DNA of 64,000 nt from Arcuatula senhousia (Eukaryota > Mollusca > Bivalvia > Mytilida > Mytilidae), in NCBI GenBank assembly GCA_963971305.1, contig OZ020306.1, positions 64,453,022-64,517,021 of the forward strand, read 5' to 3'. Below, piece by piece: positions 12,501 to 21,279 of this stretch (position 1 is the stretch's first letter; each line of letters starts with the position of its first letter). The translations under genes and the position numbers were made by a program. Under the pieces are notes generated by a model that did not search any database, was not told the origin of the DNA, and saw nothing but the letters and a program-made list of their open reading frames with translations.

Positions 12501-15500
12501 AAAGCAATGTATTTTCTTCAAGCACATCTCCATATGATGAACTTTCTCCATGTGAAGTTTCATCAAAATTCACCAAGAATTATGTGGACAGACAGTTAGA
12601 TATATGCCCCCTGAAAATTTGTTAACAAATAAAAGTTCTTGCATACTTGCCACAACTAGCCCCCCCCCCCCAAAAAAAAAAAATTACAAAAGATCCCTAA
12701 TTCTAAATATATTTATAATTACAAAGACTGGATGGAACAAAAAATTTCCAGAACAAATCAAATATTAGAAAACATTTGCTTATCATTAAATTCTCAAACT
12801 AGTTAAAATCTAAAATTAACACAGTTCTAGAGAAGCAATTTTCAATTTTCAACATTGTGAAATATGCGACAAATATATAGCTGCTTTTGTTGCATATTTT
12901 AAAAAATTCAAACATGACATCAAGCAATCCCTTTGTCCTGGTGTGCTGTCATTGTGAAGTAGAAATCAAACAACAGATGCAGATAATCTATTGTACTTGA
13001 TTTATGTAAGTAAAAGAAAGTGTCACAGTATAGTGTATTACCCTGTATTGTGTTACAAACAACCTCGGCCAATGAGGCAACAGTCCCAAAATCCACCAGT
13101 TTAATGGCACTCTCTTCTGACTGTACAAACACTGACAACAGGTCATAACTATCAGTAACAATGTCCATGTCACTGAAACAGATCAAAGTAAATGTTCTAC
13201 TTGATTTTTTAAAAAATGTTTTATTCATGAAATTTTAAAACATGATATAAATGGAAAATTTTGAATTTGAACATTATCTATTATATAAATTTTAAAATTC
13301 ACAATGGAGCATTATCTATTATATAAATTTTAGAATTCACAATAGAGAACTACCAGAAGCCTGCATTGTGAATAGTTGTCATTGCTTGTGGTTTTGTGAT
13401 TGCCTGCCCCTAGATTAAAATATTATGTCTGAGTGTTGTACATGTACAATGTATTAGATTTAGACTCTATCTTGATTTTTCATATCAGTTGATAAATCTT
13501 TCTAACCTAGAAGTCTTACTATTCCAGTCAAGATTTTGTTTGAATAAAACTTCCCCATTACATATTGCTGACTATGAGCACTAATTTTATGTTTTACTGT
13601 GCCCTTTTTAGTTGGTGTTTTTATCTAGTCATACTTTTTGTTTTATCGACGGTCTTTTGACTTTGTTTTATACTGAATATTGAGTTATATATCACAACTT
13701 GTTTATGTCCTGATTATGGCTGAAATATTGCAGACGGGACATTAAGCAAACAACAATCAATCAATCAAAAGCATTGTGAAGAGGGTCAAAGGGATTCTTA
13801 TTTCTTTGGTATTTAACCCTGTGTGTCTGCATTTACTAAAAATTTTAGATTGATTTTTATCAATTGATAATGAACCTCATATTCATGTCAAATTTACAAG
13901 TAATGAAGCATTTTGTTTCCTAAATCTGTACGTGCCAGAAATTAACCCCAATTCAAAAGGGGAGATAATTTAATTCTTTTCCTTGGTCTCATTAACCCCT
14001 ACTGGGTCAATTGGTCCATCCCTCAAATAGTCCATTAAAAATGAAAAATGCAGTGTTATTGTTTGTATTTGTCAAAGTTTTTTGGATTAACGATGGAAAC
14101 ATGTGTACAATCAAATGGAACCTAAAGATTCACTCATTTTAAATACCCTTAATTCATTTTTGACAAGTGTATGAATTTTGTATACATGGGTGTGTGAAAA
14201 GGCTCCATGTGGGACACCTCAAAGCATGATAAAAAAGGTATTTTTGAGCATTTTGTAAACAATCCAACTTTGAGAAAAAAGTAATCCTTGATGGAGGATG
14301 TTTTATACCAGCATTAGACCGGTAGACAGAAAAATTTATTAGCTTCGCAATGATATATAACATGTATACCATCTTACCCATATTTGTTCAAGCAAAAATT
14401 TCAAACATGCTGATTTTAAGCTGAAAATGAATGTGTAAGTCGAAAGGGGTAATTGAGACCCTACCTTGTATTATCTGTTATGATCTCATTCAAACTTCTA
14501 AGAACCTTATGTACTTCAAGTTCAATCAACTAAAATAGATTAGAAACATTTTTATAACACATAAAGAGTGAAGTTTTCAAGTTATCATCCTAAACTTGCA
14601 TTGAGCAGCATGGAGATGATCAGCATAGGTGACGATATCTTTGTACCTTTTGTAGATGGATATAAAGATTTGCTCCCTGATTGACTTTGTTGTTGCCACT
14701 CAAGAAATTTTACGGAAGACATCTAAGCTTGTATACAAATACTGGATTTCTCTCAGATGAGCATAGATGTTGGTCTGACATAGAGATTTAGTACATGTAT
14801 GGTCATTGTCCTTTACCAGATCTGACCCACCTAAATCGATCATTGGCAACATGACTGGGCAAATATCTCAAGCAGGATCAAGTTACTCTTCCCGAGCACT
14901 TAAGTTCACTCTTTTTTCAACTTTAATTCATATTTTGGTTTGGTTGTAATACTGTAAACTAACATGGATACTTACTGTTAACATACTACATGTATTTAAT
15001 TTTACAGGTATTAAATTTCATGAAAATTGTCTGACAACAAAATCCGTGAAAATTAATACCTCACAAAAAAAAGTACATGTACATTTACAGTAATTTCCTT
15101 TTTTCTGCTCATTTTTCTATTGATTTCATACAGATTATTTAATTTAATGAAAAATGTCTGACCACAAATTCAATGAAAATAAATAAATCATAAAAAAACA
15201 AGAGTTAACACTAAAGTATGTCTCTCCTGCCGGCACCATCAGAAACAATTATTCTTTCTTACTTCCACTATATTTTGAATTTACATGGATTTTCAGTTTC
15301 TGAGATCAAAAGATGTTTATAGAACTTAAACATTGCAAATATATGCAATAAAAATAATCAAAATCAGTCAACCGGAAAATCAAGGTCAAGGTCAAAAGAT
15401 GGGGATGCAACTGTGCTAAGCTACTACTTGGGCATATGTATACCAAGTTTCATCAACCTAGGACCTATAGTTCTTGGAGGTGCTCGCAAAACTTTTCCAT

Positions 15501-18500
15501 TGCTATTATATGTATTGAAAATTGTCAAAGTCACTCAACCGAAAAATCAAGGTCAAGGTCAAAAGATGGGGATGCAACTGTTGTAAACTACTACTGGGGC
15601 ATATGCATACCAAGTTTCATCAACCTAGGACCTATAGTTCTTGAGATATGGAGGTGCTCGCTAAACTTTTCCATTGCTATTATATGTATTGAAAATTGTC
15701 AAAGTCAATCAACCGGAAAATCAAGATCAAGGTCAAAAGATGGGGATGCAACTGAGCTTAGCTACTACTGGGGCATATGCATACCAAGTTTCATCAACCC
15801 AGGACCTATAGTTCTTGAGATATGGAGGTGCTCGCAAAACTTTTTCATTGCTATTATATGTATTGAAAATTGTCAAAGTCACTCAACCGGAAAATCAAGG
15901 TCAAGGTCAAAAGATGGGGATGCAACTGTGCTAAGCTACTACTGGGGCATATGCATACCAAGTTTCATCAACCCAGGACCTATAGTTCTTGAGATATGGA
16001 GGTGCTCATAAAACTTTTCCAAAAAGTTAACGCCGCCGCCGTCGCCGCCGCCGCCGCCGCCGGTAAAGTAACACCCATGTCCCGCTCTGCTTCGCAGGCG
16101 AGACAAAAATGATAACAATTTGTGTTTTTGTCGTTATCTATGGTTTGTTTTTTTTGTGATGATTTTATGTCTAGAAAATTTGCCTGTGCCTTTAATTACT
16201 GATTTACAGCATTGGCTTGACCATTGTTACAACTTTGCTTTTTATTGCTTATTTTAGTGGCAATCAGATGCTTATTTTAGTGACAATCAGATGCTAATTA
16301 GAGAGGCAATTACTGTAAACATACTTATTTTAGTGAGGTATTTATTTTAACGAATGTTGCGGTCAGGTATTTTTCACGAAATGAATTACCCGCAAAATAA
16401 AACAATATGCATGGCATGAATAGAATAATGAGTAGAAAAATTAAAAACCCATGAACCTGAATGAAATCGTAAATTCGTGAGAATAAGTACCCGCAAAGCT
16501 AAGTATGTTTACAGTAGTGTGGCATTCAGATAAAGAGTCTGCTGTGACTCACACTCACCATTTCACTGTCTGTACAAAGGCCAGACAAAATCTTCAGAGC
16601 TAAATCTTTATACACAGTAGCTGAGCAATCTTCAGGTACAGTCCCTGCAATGACAAAAACATGGATAAGTTTACAGTGTGAGCAAAAAGGCCAAGAAAGG
16701 GTTTGCCACTTATTCATAAAGGTTGTGTTATGTACATTTATTCCACATCCCATTTTCCTCTATTGTCAAAAGATGAAGTATTATAAGGATGCTTTTTGCT
16801 AGTTGTAAGTTTAATTGTTTACTTGTTGTAAGTAGGTGTTGATATAAAATGCTTTTTTTAATGCAATTACATACAGGCTACATAAGGCAATCAGTGTTAT
16901 GGGCGAAGGCAAACAAAATACCCAGCAGATACTGCTCATCTGTTACATGTAACTAGAAACATAGCGTGCGTTCGGAATTTAAACCTAGGATTACCAAGGT
17001 TAATAAAATGTGGTTCAATTGGGGACGAACTAGATACACCTCGGGTTAAGTATTTGTAACGAAAAAATAGAAAAAATTTTAAACCGAGAGTTCCGAAACG
17101 AAATAATCCTTAGTATTATTTACCCAGGGTGAGTTCATAGTTAAAGTGTCATATGTGAACAGAGCTCACCCGAGTTCTATTTAATTTCTCAACCCAAGAA
17201 TTTTTTTCTACCTACAGTACCCTAGGTTTTAATTCCGAACGCATGCCTAAATTACATTATAGTAAACCAGTTCTGTAATTCACATATAGCCTGCATATAG
17301 GAACACAAACACACACCAAGGAAGCAATTTGATAGATATTCAAAGAAATTTCAACAAGAATATGTCTGAAGACATAATGCCCCATTTTGCAACATTTGGA
17401 ATGGATGGAAAGCAGAACAGACAGACAGATGGACAACTGGAGAGACGAGTGGACCCCAACACTATATTTCCGCCACTTTTATAGATGGGGCATAAAAAGG
17501 CAACTTGTGTGATGCAATAACCAGAAACTGCTTAAATACCCCTCCGGAGCACCTGAGTTCACTCTAATTATGACTTAAGTTTGGGTTGTTGATAACGATT
17601 CAGTTGTTTTTGCATGTTTTTGTGTTGTTTGTTTCTTCGTGTTGTTCTCATTCCTTCATTCCCCTTTCAGACTATTGACATTCAAATGCCCAAAGGTACC
17701 TATCTGCTTCTTTCTACTGAAATCAATTAAGAAATAATCCATGGCCATTTATTGGAGATTTTAACATGGGTTGCCATTGTTTTCATTAATATTCTGCCCC
17801 GAGTGTAGCCCAGCAGAGTGAGGGGTAAAGCACAATTGATACTCTTGTTAAAATAGACAATAAACCACAGGCAGCCATGGATTAATTCTATTCGAATATG
17901 CCATTTTTGTTTTATTGTAGACCTATATTGCAAGACAAAGTGTCAGCCATTTTAGAAGATTTTTGCACATAAAATATATTATGACCCCGCTGATTTAAAT
18001 TTTTTAGTAACTGTAATGTCCACTTCGTATAATTGGAAATTTACACGGCTTTTCATGGTTTTCTTTGTTAAAGGACGTGGTCTATATTAGTATACCACTT
18101 GGTCAACCAGGTTTGTTTTTCAATTAGGCCAATCAGACTATATTTTGTACCTGTGACTTACTTGACTTCATCAGCCTGCTAAGAAATGTAACTCCTATTG
18201 CATTCAATGCTCTTCTTCTATCATCATTTGACAATTCTTTGGCATTTGTAGCCTTAGCAAACTGAAAATTAAATATGACTAGTATTTTTACTTTTGTAAT
18301 TAATACCTAAGTATTTGAATTTTTTCTGTTGAATTGTTTTTAATTGTCACATAGTTTTAATCATTATATAGTCTTTAATCTATCTTAAATTTTAAACCAG
18401 ACTTTGGGAACCCCCCCCCCCTTTTTCCACTATATGTTTCTTAAATTGTTTATTTAAAGATATTTTAACAGTCGTTACTCTTTTTTGAAAGTTAAGAAAA

Positions 18501-18693
18501 ATAAGAATAGGAACTAACGAGCTTCAAAACAGATGGAGGCAAAACTTGTATGAATTTCTGTACAAAATAAGGTTTAATTTACCAGAAGGAGTGCTGCTAA
18601 CTTTTCATTGTCAGACTGAGATTTCTCTAACACCATGAATGTTTTCTGAATGGTTGCATCTTCTGTAATGTCAGTAGAATCTGCTGTTGCCAT
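467..18693 (-). CDS. NCDN: Neurochondrin homologue, N-terminal 413 codons in 11 exons (3' end outside window)
   Basis: Joining 11 exons (18693-18583, 18261-18162, 16644-16559, 14529-14465, 13172-13042, 11400-11273, 10501-10436, 9136-9061, 8619-8450, 3709-3524, 588-467) gives 1241 nt, 413 codons plus 2 nt, with no stop and consistent phases at every GT-AG intron. The product aligns by eye along human neurochondrin (about 729 residues) up to roughly residue 415. Examples are EKLAALLL (EQFAALLLV in human), DDRRRALNAIGVTF (KTRRRIFDAVGFTF), LLLIVIHLSCIEVRMTLE (LALLVNLACVEVRLALE) and IRVLGSWLAEETSALK (VRILGAWLAEETSSLR). Neurochondrin is a cytoplasmic, all-helical, leucine-rich protein, enriched in vertebrate neurons and linked to neurite outgrowth and CaMKII regulation; that role is known from vertebrates and is only inferred here. 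The remaining C-terminal third should lie beyond position 1. Introns range from about 0.3 to 4.7 kb and are filled with repeats. Confidence 0.95.
601..2911 (+). mobile_element. Tandem-core repeat, family A copy 1
   Basis: The left end is a hairpin GGCTCCCAGGAGCC followed by TGAATCGCTCACCTGA. The core is a tandem repeat of about 500 bp marked by TTTTTAGCCACAGCGGCCAT at about 831, 2189 and 2690. The right end is a GACGGACG microsatellite (about 2833-2862) and the hairpin AGCTCACATGACCC-TTC-GGGTCAGGTGAGCT. Four more copies are in the window. The layout resembles non-autonomous Helitron-like or bivalve pearl elements, but that class is inference. It sits in NCDN intron 10. Confidence 0.75.
1297..2153. 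mobile_element. pogo/Tigger-like MITE inserted in family A element
   Basis: Termini are CAGTAAAACCTGTATTAGTG and, inverted, CAGTCAAACCTGTCTATAGTG, flanked by TA (1295-1296, 2154-2155). The surrounding family A sequence GAGTTATTTGC is interrupted exactly at its TA, as other copies show. CAGT(C/A)AAACCT termini with TA duplication are typical of pogo-type Tc1/mariner elements. The 857 bp have no coding capacity. Confidence 0.82.
2921..2960 (+). repeat. Isolated left-end hairpin of a related tandem-core family
   Basis: ACAGCTCTCAGGAGCTGGAG followed by TGATAAGATGATCACACTC resembles the left end of a related tandem-core family. It has a hairpin AGCTC-TCAG-GAGCT and no recognisable core to its right. 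Confidence 0.4.
3215..3340. repeat. 61-bp direct duplication
   Basis: A unit beginning CCTCTACATACAAG occurs twice at a spacing of 61 bp with a few differences. It lies in NCDN intron 10. Nothing else is recognised between 2960 and 3520. Confidence 0.75.
3524..3709 (-). CDS. NCDN: NCDN coding exon 10 (residues 312-373)
   Basis: Acceptor TTTACAG, donor GTATAA. The 186 nt encode ILTKTETLVSCYNILETIIG, YLTSAPSLQLDEDQVLQLHS and AMEGAFNAVIFYLKEQSSDV-EQ, phase 0. AMEGAFNAVIFYL corresponds to MKEAIGAVIHYLLQ of human. Intron 9 (3710-8449) is long because of the transposon and the exon-9 duplications. Confidence 0.95.
4213..4311 (-). pseudogene. Degenerate duplicate of NCDN exon 9, 3' half (copy C)
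   Basis: The minus strand repeats the exon 9 3' half: LNTENCKLLLIVIHLSC, then an extra in-frame codon, then EVRMTLKNLAPDQ. The frame is open but the donor is ATGAGT instead of GTGAGT, and the 5' half and original acceptor are missing. It is therefore unlikely to be spliced as a normal exon. The same 5' junction (GAGTGAACCACTTAAC) is shared with copy B. Confidence 0.85.
4338..4415 (-). repeat. 31-bp repeat carrying splice-donor sequence (left array)
   Basis: Two full and one partial units of CCTGTAATTAACTCACCTG + TTCTAGTATACA. On the minus strand each unit contains CAGGTGAGTTAATTACAGG, that is a consensus donor CAG|GTGAGT. It lies between exon-9 copies C and B. Confidence 0.9.
4416..4475 (-). 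pseudogene. Degenerate duplicate of NCDN exon 9 (copy B), distal part
   Basis: Minus strand CACCTTAGCTGTATAGAAG onward matches exon 9 and ends GCTCCTGAATAG|GTGAGT. Relative to exon 9 (CCTGATCAG) this creates an in-frame TAG just before an intact donor. It is the continuation of 8274-8314, from which it is separated by the 4476-8273 transposon. Confidence 0.85.
5449..5485 (-). repeat. 3' part of hammerhead-containing repeat
   Basis: The minus strand reads CTCGTCAGGCGTAGCAAAAT, then TTATTTTCTGGAAC. This is the segment from the cleavage site onward of the hammerhead motif at 42029-42072, without the catalytic core. It lies upstream of a reverse-transcriptase remnant on the same strand. Confidence 0.65.
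5690..5860 (+). repeat. Family D repeat, right-end fragment
   Basis: CTGGGGCATATGCATACCAA, then GCCGACGCCGTCGTCGCC, then CCACGCAGGC correspond to the last core unit, GCC microsatellite and end of the array at 15340-16112. Confidence 0.7.
6175..6580 (+). repeat. SINE-like or short interspersed repeat, copy 1
   Basis: It shares long stretches with 45415-45865 (ATGAACATGAAATGATGATG; CACGGTGCACCACTATGGTT) and its end (CCTATTTGCCACCCGGG, CCCGCACGG) with 32434-32932. It is nested in the 4476-8273 transposon. The class is uncertain, and no clear Pol III A/B box was found. Confidence 0.6.
7440..7600 (-). pseudogene. Reverse-transcriptase remnant, Penelope-like
   Basis: Minus-strand translation gives FTFRYIDDVLSLND, with the catalytic YIDD at 7556-7545. 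After a frame change comes LEINSNGKLLTKLF and RDDF. The same motif order is seen in the remnants at 37790-38880. Stops and shifts break it. It is nested in the transposon. Confidence 0.75.
8274..8314 (-). pseudogene. Degenerate duplicate of NCDN exon 9 (copy B), proximal part
   Basis: The minus strand CCACTTAACACAGAAAACTG through ACTGATAGTGAT matches exon 9, then stops at the transposon end. The sequence resumes at 4475. Confidence 0.88.
8341..8449 (-). repeat. 31-bp repeat carrying splice-donor sequence (right array)
   Basis: Three full units and one partial unit follow directly after exon 9 in the transcribed direction. The genuine exon 9 donor is the first member of the series, so four identical CAG/GTGAGT or CA-GGTGAGT sites lie in a row. 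Use of a later site would add an immediate GTG AGT TAA stop. Confidence 0.9.
8450..8619 (-). CDS. NCDN: NCDN coding exon 9 (residues 255-311)
   Basis: Acceptor TTTACAG, donor CAG|GTGAGT. The 170 nt encode QTQRDAALALASTVLDRLGA, then ESILPPNTENCKLLLIVIHL, then SCIEVRMTLENLAPDQ. It is the most clearly conserved exon (human FLALLVNLACVEVRLALEE). Its 3' half recurs twice downstream as degenerate copies, and its donor sequence is itself part of the adjacent 31-bp repeat. Confidence 0.96.
9061..9136 (-). CDS. NCDN: NCDN coding exon 8 (residues 230-254)
   Basis: Acceptor TTTTCAG, donor GTAAGC. The 76 nt encode GRNCTQKSWYKSIVQALSVI-FKNKL plus one base. This corresponds to the ECYRDLQAGLARILGSKL segment of human NCDN. 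Confidence 0.92.
9299..9476. repeat. TA-flanked MITE with CTGTATTTCAC / CTGTGAACC ends
   Basis: The ends are inverted TACTGT...ACAGTA with TA flanks. The interior carries two TTTATTTTCACGATT repeats. It lies in NCDN intron 7 and is related to 79-286. Confidence 0.55.
10146..10210. repeat. 65-bp hairpin with GC core
   Basis: GGAAATAAATTTGAT at the left pairs with ATCAAATTTATTTCC at the right, around GGCGAGGCTCGCC. It lies in NCDN intron 7. It could be a foldback remnant; function unknown. Confidence 0.75.
10436..10501 (-). CDS. NCDN: NCDN coding exon 7 (residues 208-229)
   Basis: Acceptor TTTATAG, donor GTAAGG. The 66 nt encode DERKFEMCGTVAGILTSLPK-DL, phase 0 at both ends. KFEMC corresponds to KFELC of human NCDN. 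Confidence 0.93.
11273..11400 (-). CDS. NCDN: NCDN coding exon 6 (residues 165-207)
   Basis: Acceptor TTTTCAG, donor GTAAGA. The 128 nt encode GCDRGQAILHTLLYHCGEYA, WKKDSASMHLILNHFAKQLE and SLQ. Human NCDN has YGFDQALALLVGLL...CWKEAEPDLLAVL here. It ends in phase 0. Confidence 0.94.
11440..12200 (+). mobile_element. Tandem-core repeat, family B copy 1
   Basis: It begins with the hairpin GTGAGCAAGCTCAC and GGATACCCCCGC. The core has about four units of 160-180 bp (AAGTCCAATTATCTCCCCTG; TCATCAAAATCC; AGGAGTTGCGCTTATGAGG). It ends in a GACAGACGGACAGACAG microsatellite. It lies in NCDN intron 5. Confidence 0.75.
12405..12630 (+). repeat. Family B copy 2, shortened
   Basis: GAGAGCCAGCTCTAC at the left, GTACCCCCACTT, one core unit (CATATGATGAACTTTC; GTTTCATCAAAATTC), then GGACAGACAG. 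A C-run followed by an A-run at 12661-12681 follows. Confidence 0.6.
13042..13172 (-). CDS. NCDN: NCDN coding exon 5 (residues 121-164)
   Basis: Acceptor TTTCAG, donor GTAATA. The 131 nt encode DMDIVTDSYDLLSVFVQSEE and then KLVDFGTVASLAEVVCNTIQ. The segment GTVASL matches GGTVSAL of human NCDN. Confidence 0.94.
13590..13772 (+). repeat. 3' tail of a LINE or SINE ending in (AATC)n
   Basis: The stretch ends GCTGAAATATTGCAGACGGG, then ACATTAAGCAAACAACAATC, then AATCAATCAAA. An end of the form ...TTAAGCAA-CAACAATCAATC is common to mollusc non-LTR or SINE tails. It lies in NCDN intron 4. Confidence 0.55.
13790..14460. other. NCDN intron 4 remainder, nothing recognised
   Basis: AT-rich sequence without an open frame, hairpin or repeat family that I could identify. 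Confidence 0.5.
14465..14529 (-). CDS. NCDN: NCDN coding exon 4 (residues 100-120)
   Basis: Acceptor ATTTTAG, donor GTAGGG. The 65 nt encode LIELEVHKVLRSLNEIITDN-T and two bases of a serine codon completed in exon 5. Similarity to human (HPQVLNKIP-type segment) is weak, but phase and position fit. Confidence 0.88.
14952..15090. repeat. Probable TA-flanked MITE, CTGTAAA ends
   Basis: TACTGTAAACTAACATG at the left and CATGTACATTTACAGTA at the right are short inverted ends next to TA. It is weaker than the other members because the inverted repeat is short. Confidence 0.4.
15340..16112 (+). mobile_element. Tandem-core repeat, family D
   Basis: Four units of about 170-175 bp, each with CAAGGTCAAAAGATGGGGAT, GGGGCATATGCATACCAAG and TTTCATCAACC. 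A GCC microsatellite follows (16031-16062), then a GC-rich end with CTGCTTCGCAG hairpin. The long frame through the array exists only because the period is near a multiple of three; it is not a gene. NCDN intron 3. Confidence 0.8.
16313..16514. repeat. TA-flanked MITE, TIR CTGTAAACATACTTA
   Basis: The perfect inverted ends CTGTAAACATACTTA/TAAGTATGTTTACAG are flanked by TA (16311-16312, 16515-16516). The insert is 202 bp, non-coding, and about 45 bases from the donor of NCDN exon 3. Confidence 0.8.
16559..16644 (-). CDS. NCDN: NCDN coding exon 3 (residues 71-99)
   Basis: Acceptor TTGCAG, donor GTGAGT. The 86 nt encode TVPEDCSATVYKDLALKILS then GLCTDSEM after the split arginine codon. This matches the short helical repeat after the RRR helix in human NCDN (ALGVALLACFCSDPEL region). 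It ends in phase 0. Confidence 0.93.
16964..17247. repeat. MITE with 26-bp TIR GCGTGCGTTCGGAATT
   Basis: The left GCGTGCGTTCGGAATTTAAA...CCTAGG is mirrored at the right by CCTAGG...TTTTAATTCCGAACGCATGC. About 280 bp, non-coding, NCDN intron 2. The target duplication is unclear. Confidence 0.75.
17350..17497 (+). repeat. Short interspersed repeat G, copy 1
   Basis: AAGAATATGTCTGAAGACAT, then AATGCCCCATTTTGCAACAT, GACAGACAG, and GATGGGGCATAAAAA. The ends CCCCAT and ATGGGGCAT are inverted. A second copy is at 30478-30617. Confidence 0.55.
18162..18261 (-). CDS. NCDN: NCDN coding exon 2 (residues 38-70)
   Basis: Acceptor TTTTCAG, donor GTAAGT. The 100 nt encode FAKATNAKELSNDDRRRALN followed by AIGVTFLSRLMKS plus one base of the next codon. 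RRR-AL-NAIGVTF corresponds to RRRIFDAVGFTF of vertebrate neurochondrin. Confidence 0.95.
18583..18693 (-). CDS. NCDN: NCDN coding exon 1 (residues 1-37, start codon)
   Basis: ATG at 18693-18691 opens MATADSTDITEDATIQ and the exon ends in LAALLL before donor GTAAAT, phase 0. Human neurochondrin has EQFAALLLV at this point, so the end is well anchored. The start is the first ATG of the open stretch, and a candidate intron acceptor lies 18 bases upstream. Confidence 0.92.
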
Positions 18694-18711
18694 ACTTGGA
18701 CCGGAAACAAT
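18694..18711 (-). other. Candidate 5' UTR remainder of exon 1 with upstream splice acceptor
   Basis: On the minus strand, a T-rich stretch ends in TTTTAG at 18713-18712, directly before 18 bases leading to the NCDN ATG. This is consistent with a 5' UTR intron, so a non-coding first exon and promoter may lie at higher coordinates. No first exon could be placed. Confidence 0.4.
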
Positions 18712-18911
18712 CTAAAATTAGACAATGATATATTTACATTCTTTGTGGTATGCCACAGACTCTAGACCTCTGACTTGTAAAATTGATGAAGAGTCTGTAA
18801 AAACAATGTAAAACAATGAGGATTTTTTTTTCAGGCATAAAACCAGAAACACACATACTTTTTGGGAGGCCTAATTAATGTATATGTCATGTATGTTAGC
18901 GGCAATAAACA

Positions 18912-19065
18912 AAATCAGGCAATAAGCCTAATGCCTAAACAATAAGCTAATGCCTAGTCACTAATGTTATCGCCTGAATCGCTCCAGGCATGAAGCTTAA
19001 AGACTAGGAAATAAGCCTAATGCCTGAAAAATAGAGGCAGGCATTAGGCTTATTGCCTAAAGCCA
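18912..19065. repeat. Foldback sequence upstream of NCDN
   Basis: GGCAATAAGCCTAATGCCT at 18915-18933 is matched in inverse by AGGCATTAGGCTTATTGCC at about 19034-19053. Further AATAAGC/CTAATGCC repeats lie between. It is just upstream of the NCDN first coding exon; any promoter role is unknown. Confidence 0.7.
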
Positions 19066-19254
19066 TATGACAACTTACTCATTTGTTATTAAACAGTTAT
19101 ATATTTGGATTTCTAAAGATATTGGCTTATAAGACTTGTTTTAATTGGTTAAAATATCAATCATATCTATAAGTTAGATTTGATTTCAACATATTGTCAC
19201 ATGTATTTTTGGCCTCTTCTGGTACAAAGCCTGTATCATTTGATGCCAACCACA

Positions 19255-19910
19255 GAGACACAATCTCTGTTAGTTTGTTTTTGCCTGCAAAAACAATGTC
19301 TCCCCCCATTTCCCCCGAAAAGTTCTAAGTTCAAAAGGCAAAATCCCACAAAATTTTAGGGATCAAAATTTCTTTGTAATTTGCACAACTACATATGGTA
19401 TCCTTCATATATACCAAGTTTCGTTGAATTTGTTTCATTAGTTTCAGAGGAGTTGCCCTGAGAAGTTGATAAATGAGGATTTTCAGCAAATTTCTAAGTT
19501 CAAAGGGCCATAACTCCAACCAAATTTTAGGGATCAAAATTTCTTTGTAATTTGCACAACTACATATGGTATCCTTCCTATATACCAAGTTTCGTTGAAT
19601 TTGTTTCATTAGTTTCAGAGGAGTTGCCCTGAGAAGTTGATAAATAAGGATTTTCAGCAAATTTCTAAGTTCAAAGGGCCATAACTCCCACAAAAATTTG
19701 AGGATCAAAATTTCCTGGAACATTGTAATGTGCACAACAACATATGATGTCCTTCCTTTATTCCAAGTTTTGTTGTATTCAGTTCTTTAGTTTCAGAGGA
19801 GTTGCGCTGACAAACTTTGTGACGGACAGACAGACGGACGGACAGACGGACAGACAGGACAAAATCAATATGTATCAATATAAAACATAAAAATCAATAT
19901 GGGAGACATA
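19255..19910 (+). mobile_element. Tandem-core repeat, family C
   Basis: Three units of about 180 bp with TTTAGGGATCAAAATTTC, ACCAAGTTTCGTTGAATTTG and TTTCAGAGGAGTTGCCCTGA. A GACAGACGGACGGACAG microsatellite follows at 19821-19859, then an AT-rich end. The open frame on the minus strand through it is a by-product of the repeat. Confidence 0.75.
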
Positions 19911-20452
19911 ATGTGTATAAACTCAGAAATGCAGAGGCACCATACCAAAACATGAGTGTCGAGCATGGCATGACCAAGGCAGTCAAAGAAATTAGGAAGT
20001 GGAGTCTGGCAAATGTCTGGTGGACCGGATGTTTATTTTTTATAAAATTTGCTAATTTTTTCCTATATATGTTTAAGGAGGGTCTAAATTTGCGCATTTT
20101 TTTGCGAAGCAGTATTGTATCAGTAAATCCCTCCAATGTCTGTAGCATCATAACTGAATACATTAAACAACACACTTTTTATTCAAATTTGAAGAAATCC
20201 TATTGTTTAGTTCTTTCTGTAAGCCTTCTTTTACATTGAAATACTCAATACATTATCTTTATATTTTGTGTGAAAAATTGCCAAAATTCCAACAGTTTTT
20301 TTAATTTAATTTTTGTATTTGCACGGTAACTCCCTTTTATATTTATTCAATTTGAAGAATGCATTAAAACACACATTCTTTGCAAATTTAAAGAAATTAT
20401 ATCAATTAGATTTTTTCTATATCATTTTAAGCTTTAAATGATTGTTCATAGA

Positions 20453-20794
20453 GATGTCGAAATCCTAACTGGCAAGTAAGACCAAGAAGTATCAGATTTT
20501 ATTCAATCCCGCAGTGATACCACTGCACATGGTCACCATCTCAAACTACAAAAAGAAAGATCAAGGTAAGGCACAAGAAAGTACAGCTTCACACAAAGAA
20601 CAGTAGACATTTGGAACAGCCTACCAACACCAGTTATCAATGCACCATCAGTAAAATCCTTTGAAGCCAGATTAGACCAACTCTGGGAAAACCAAGCACA
20701 GAGATACCAATACCTAGAGAAAATACACACATCTAAACATGACATAACTTTTATAAGTATTGAAGAATCAGAGATTATTGAAGAGGACACCTGA
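20453..20794 (+). pseudogene. LINE reverse-transcriptase C-terminal remnant
   Basis: Translation gives VEILTGK, a stop, DQEVSDFIQSRSDTTAHGHH, a stop, then RKYSFTQRTVDIWNSLPTPV and INAPSVKSFEARLDQLW to a TGA at 20792-20794. The pattern SFTxRxVxxWNxLPxxVxxAxSVxxFxxRLDxxW is the usual C-terminal end of non-LTR retrotransposon ORF2. It is 5'-truncated and has two internal stops. Confidence 0.85.
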
Positions 20795-21010
20795 GGTGTC
20801 CTACAGTCATAACATTAACAGATCCTGTTAGTAACTTCGAGAGCATCACAGATTTAACCTGCCTCATATTATTTTTTATATGATTTTTATATCAAATACA
20901 TGTAATTTGACAGTCAACAATGGCCTGTGGCCTACACATATCAAATGCATTGATATCTATAAACACAATAGTTCTACCATGTATTTTTTCAAAATACAAA
21001 GTAAACTAGT

Positions 21011-21243
21011 ACGCTCCCGAAGGGAGCAATAATGGTAGAAATGTCAATATTTGAGTTGTACTATGAGCTGAATTTTCCTTCAACGTCCAGTTTAGCAAGT
21101 GCTTGTTTCCTGAACTTTCAGCGTCTTTTTAACAATTTAATCTTTGAAAATTTTAGACATCATTAAACGCTCATGTAACCCAATAGAAAAGCTAGGTTTT
21201 TTTCGAACAAAACAGAAAAAAAATAATTGAAACTTCGGGAGCC
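21011..21243. repeat. Short TIR element, ACGCTCCCGAAGG, copy 1
   Basis: ACGCTCCCGAAGGGAGC at the left and AACTTCGGGAGCC at the right. The interior AATGGTAGAAATGTCAATAT is shared with the copy at 25082-25376. Its outer flank (ACAGGTTTTACTTGCCTCAT) also recurs. Confidence 0.7.
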
Positions 21244-21279
21244 TAACAGGTTTTACTTGCCTCATATTATTTTTACTAT

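Noticed and set aside
15436..16011. 191-codon open frame
   Set aside because: It runs through the family D tandem array, repeating the same peptide each unit. The frame stays open because unit lengths are near multiples of three, and the flanks are repeat sequence.
19331..19735. 134-codon open frame on the minus strand
   Set aside because: It lies wholly in the family C tandem core and repeats with it; antisense of the microsatellite-bearing strand.
20533..20790. 85-codon frame on the minus strand
   Set aside because: It is antisense to the LINE remnant at 20453-20794, whose plus-strand peptide fits a known C-terminal pattern.
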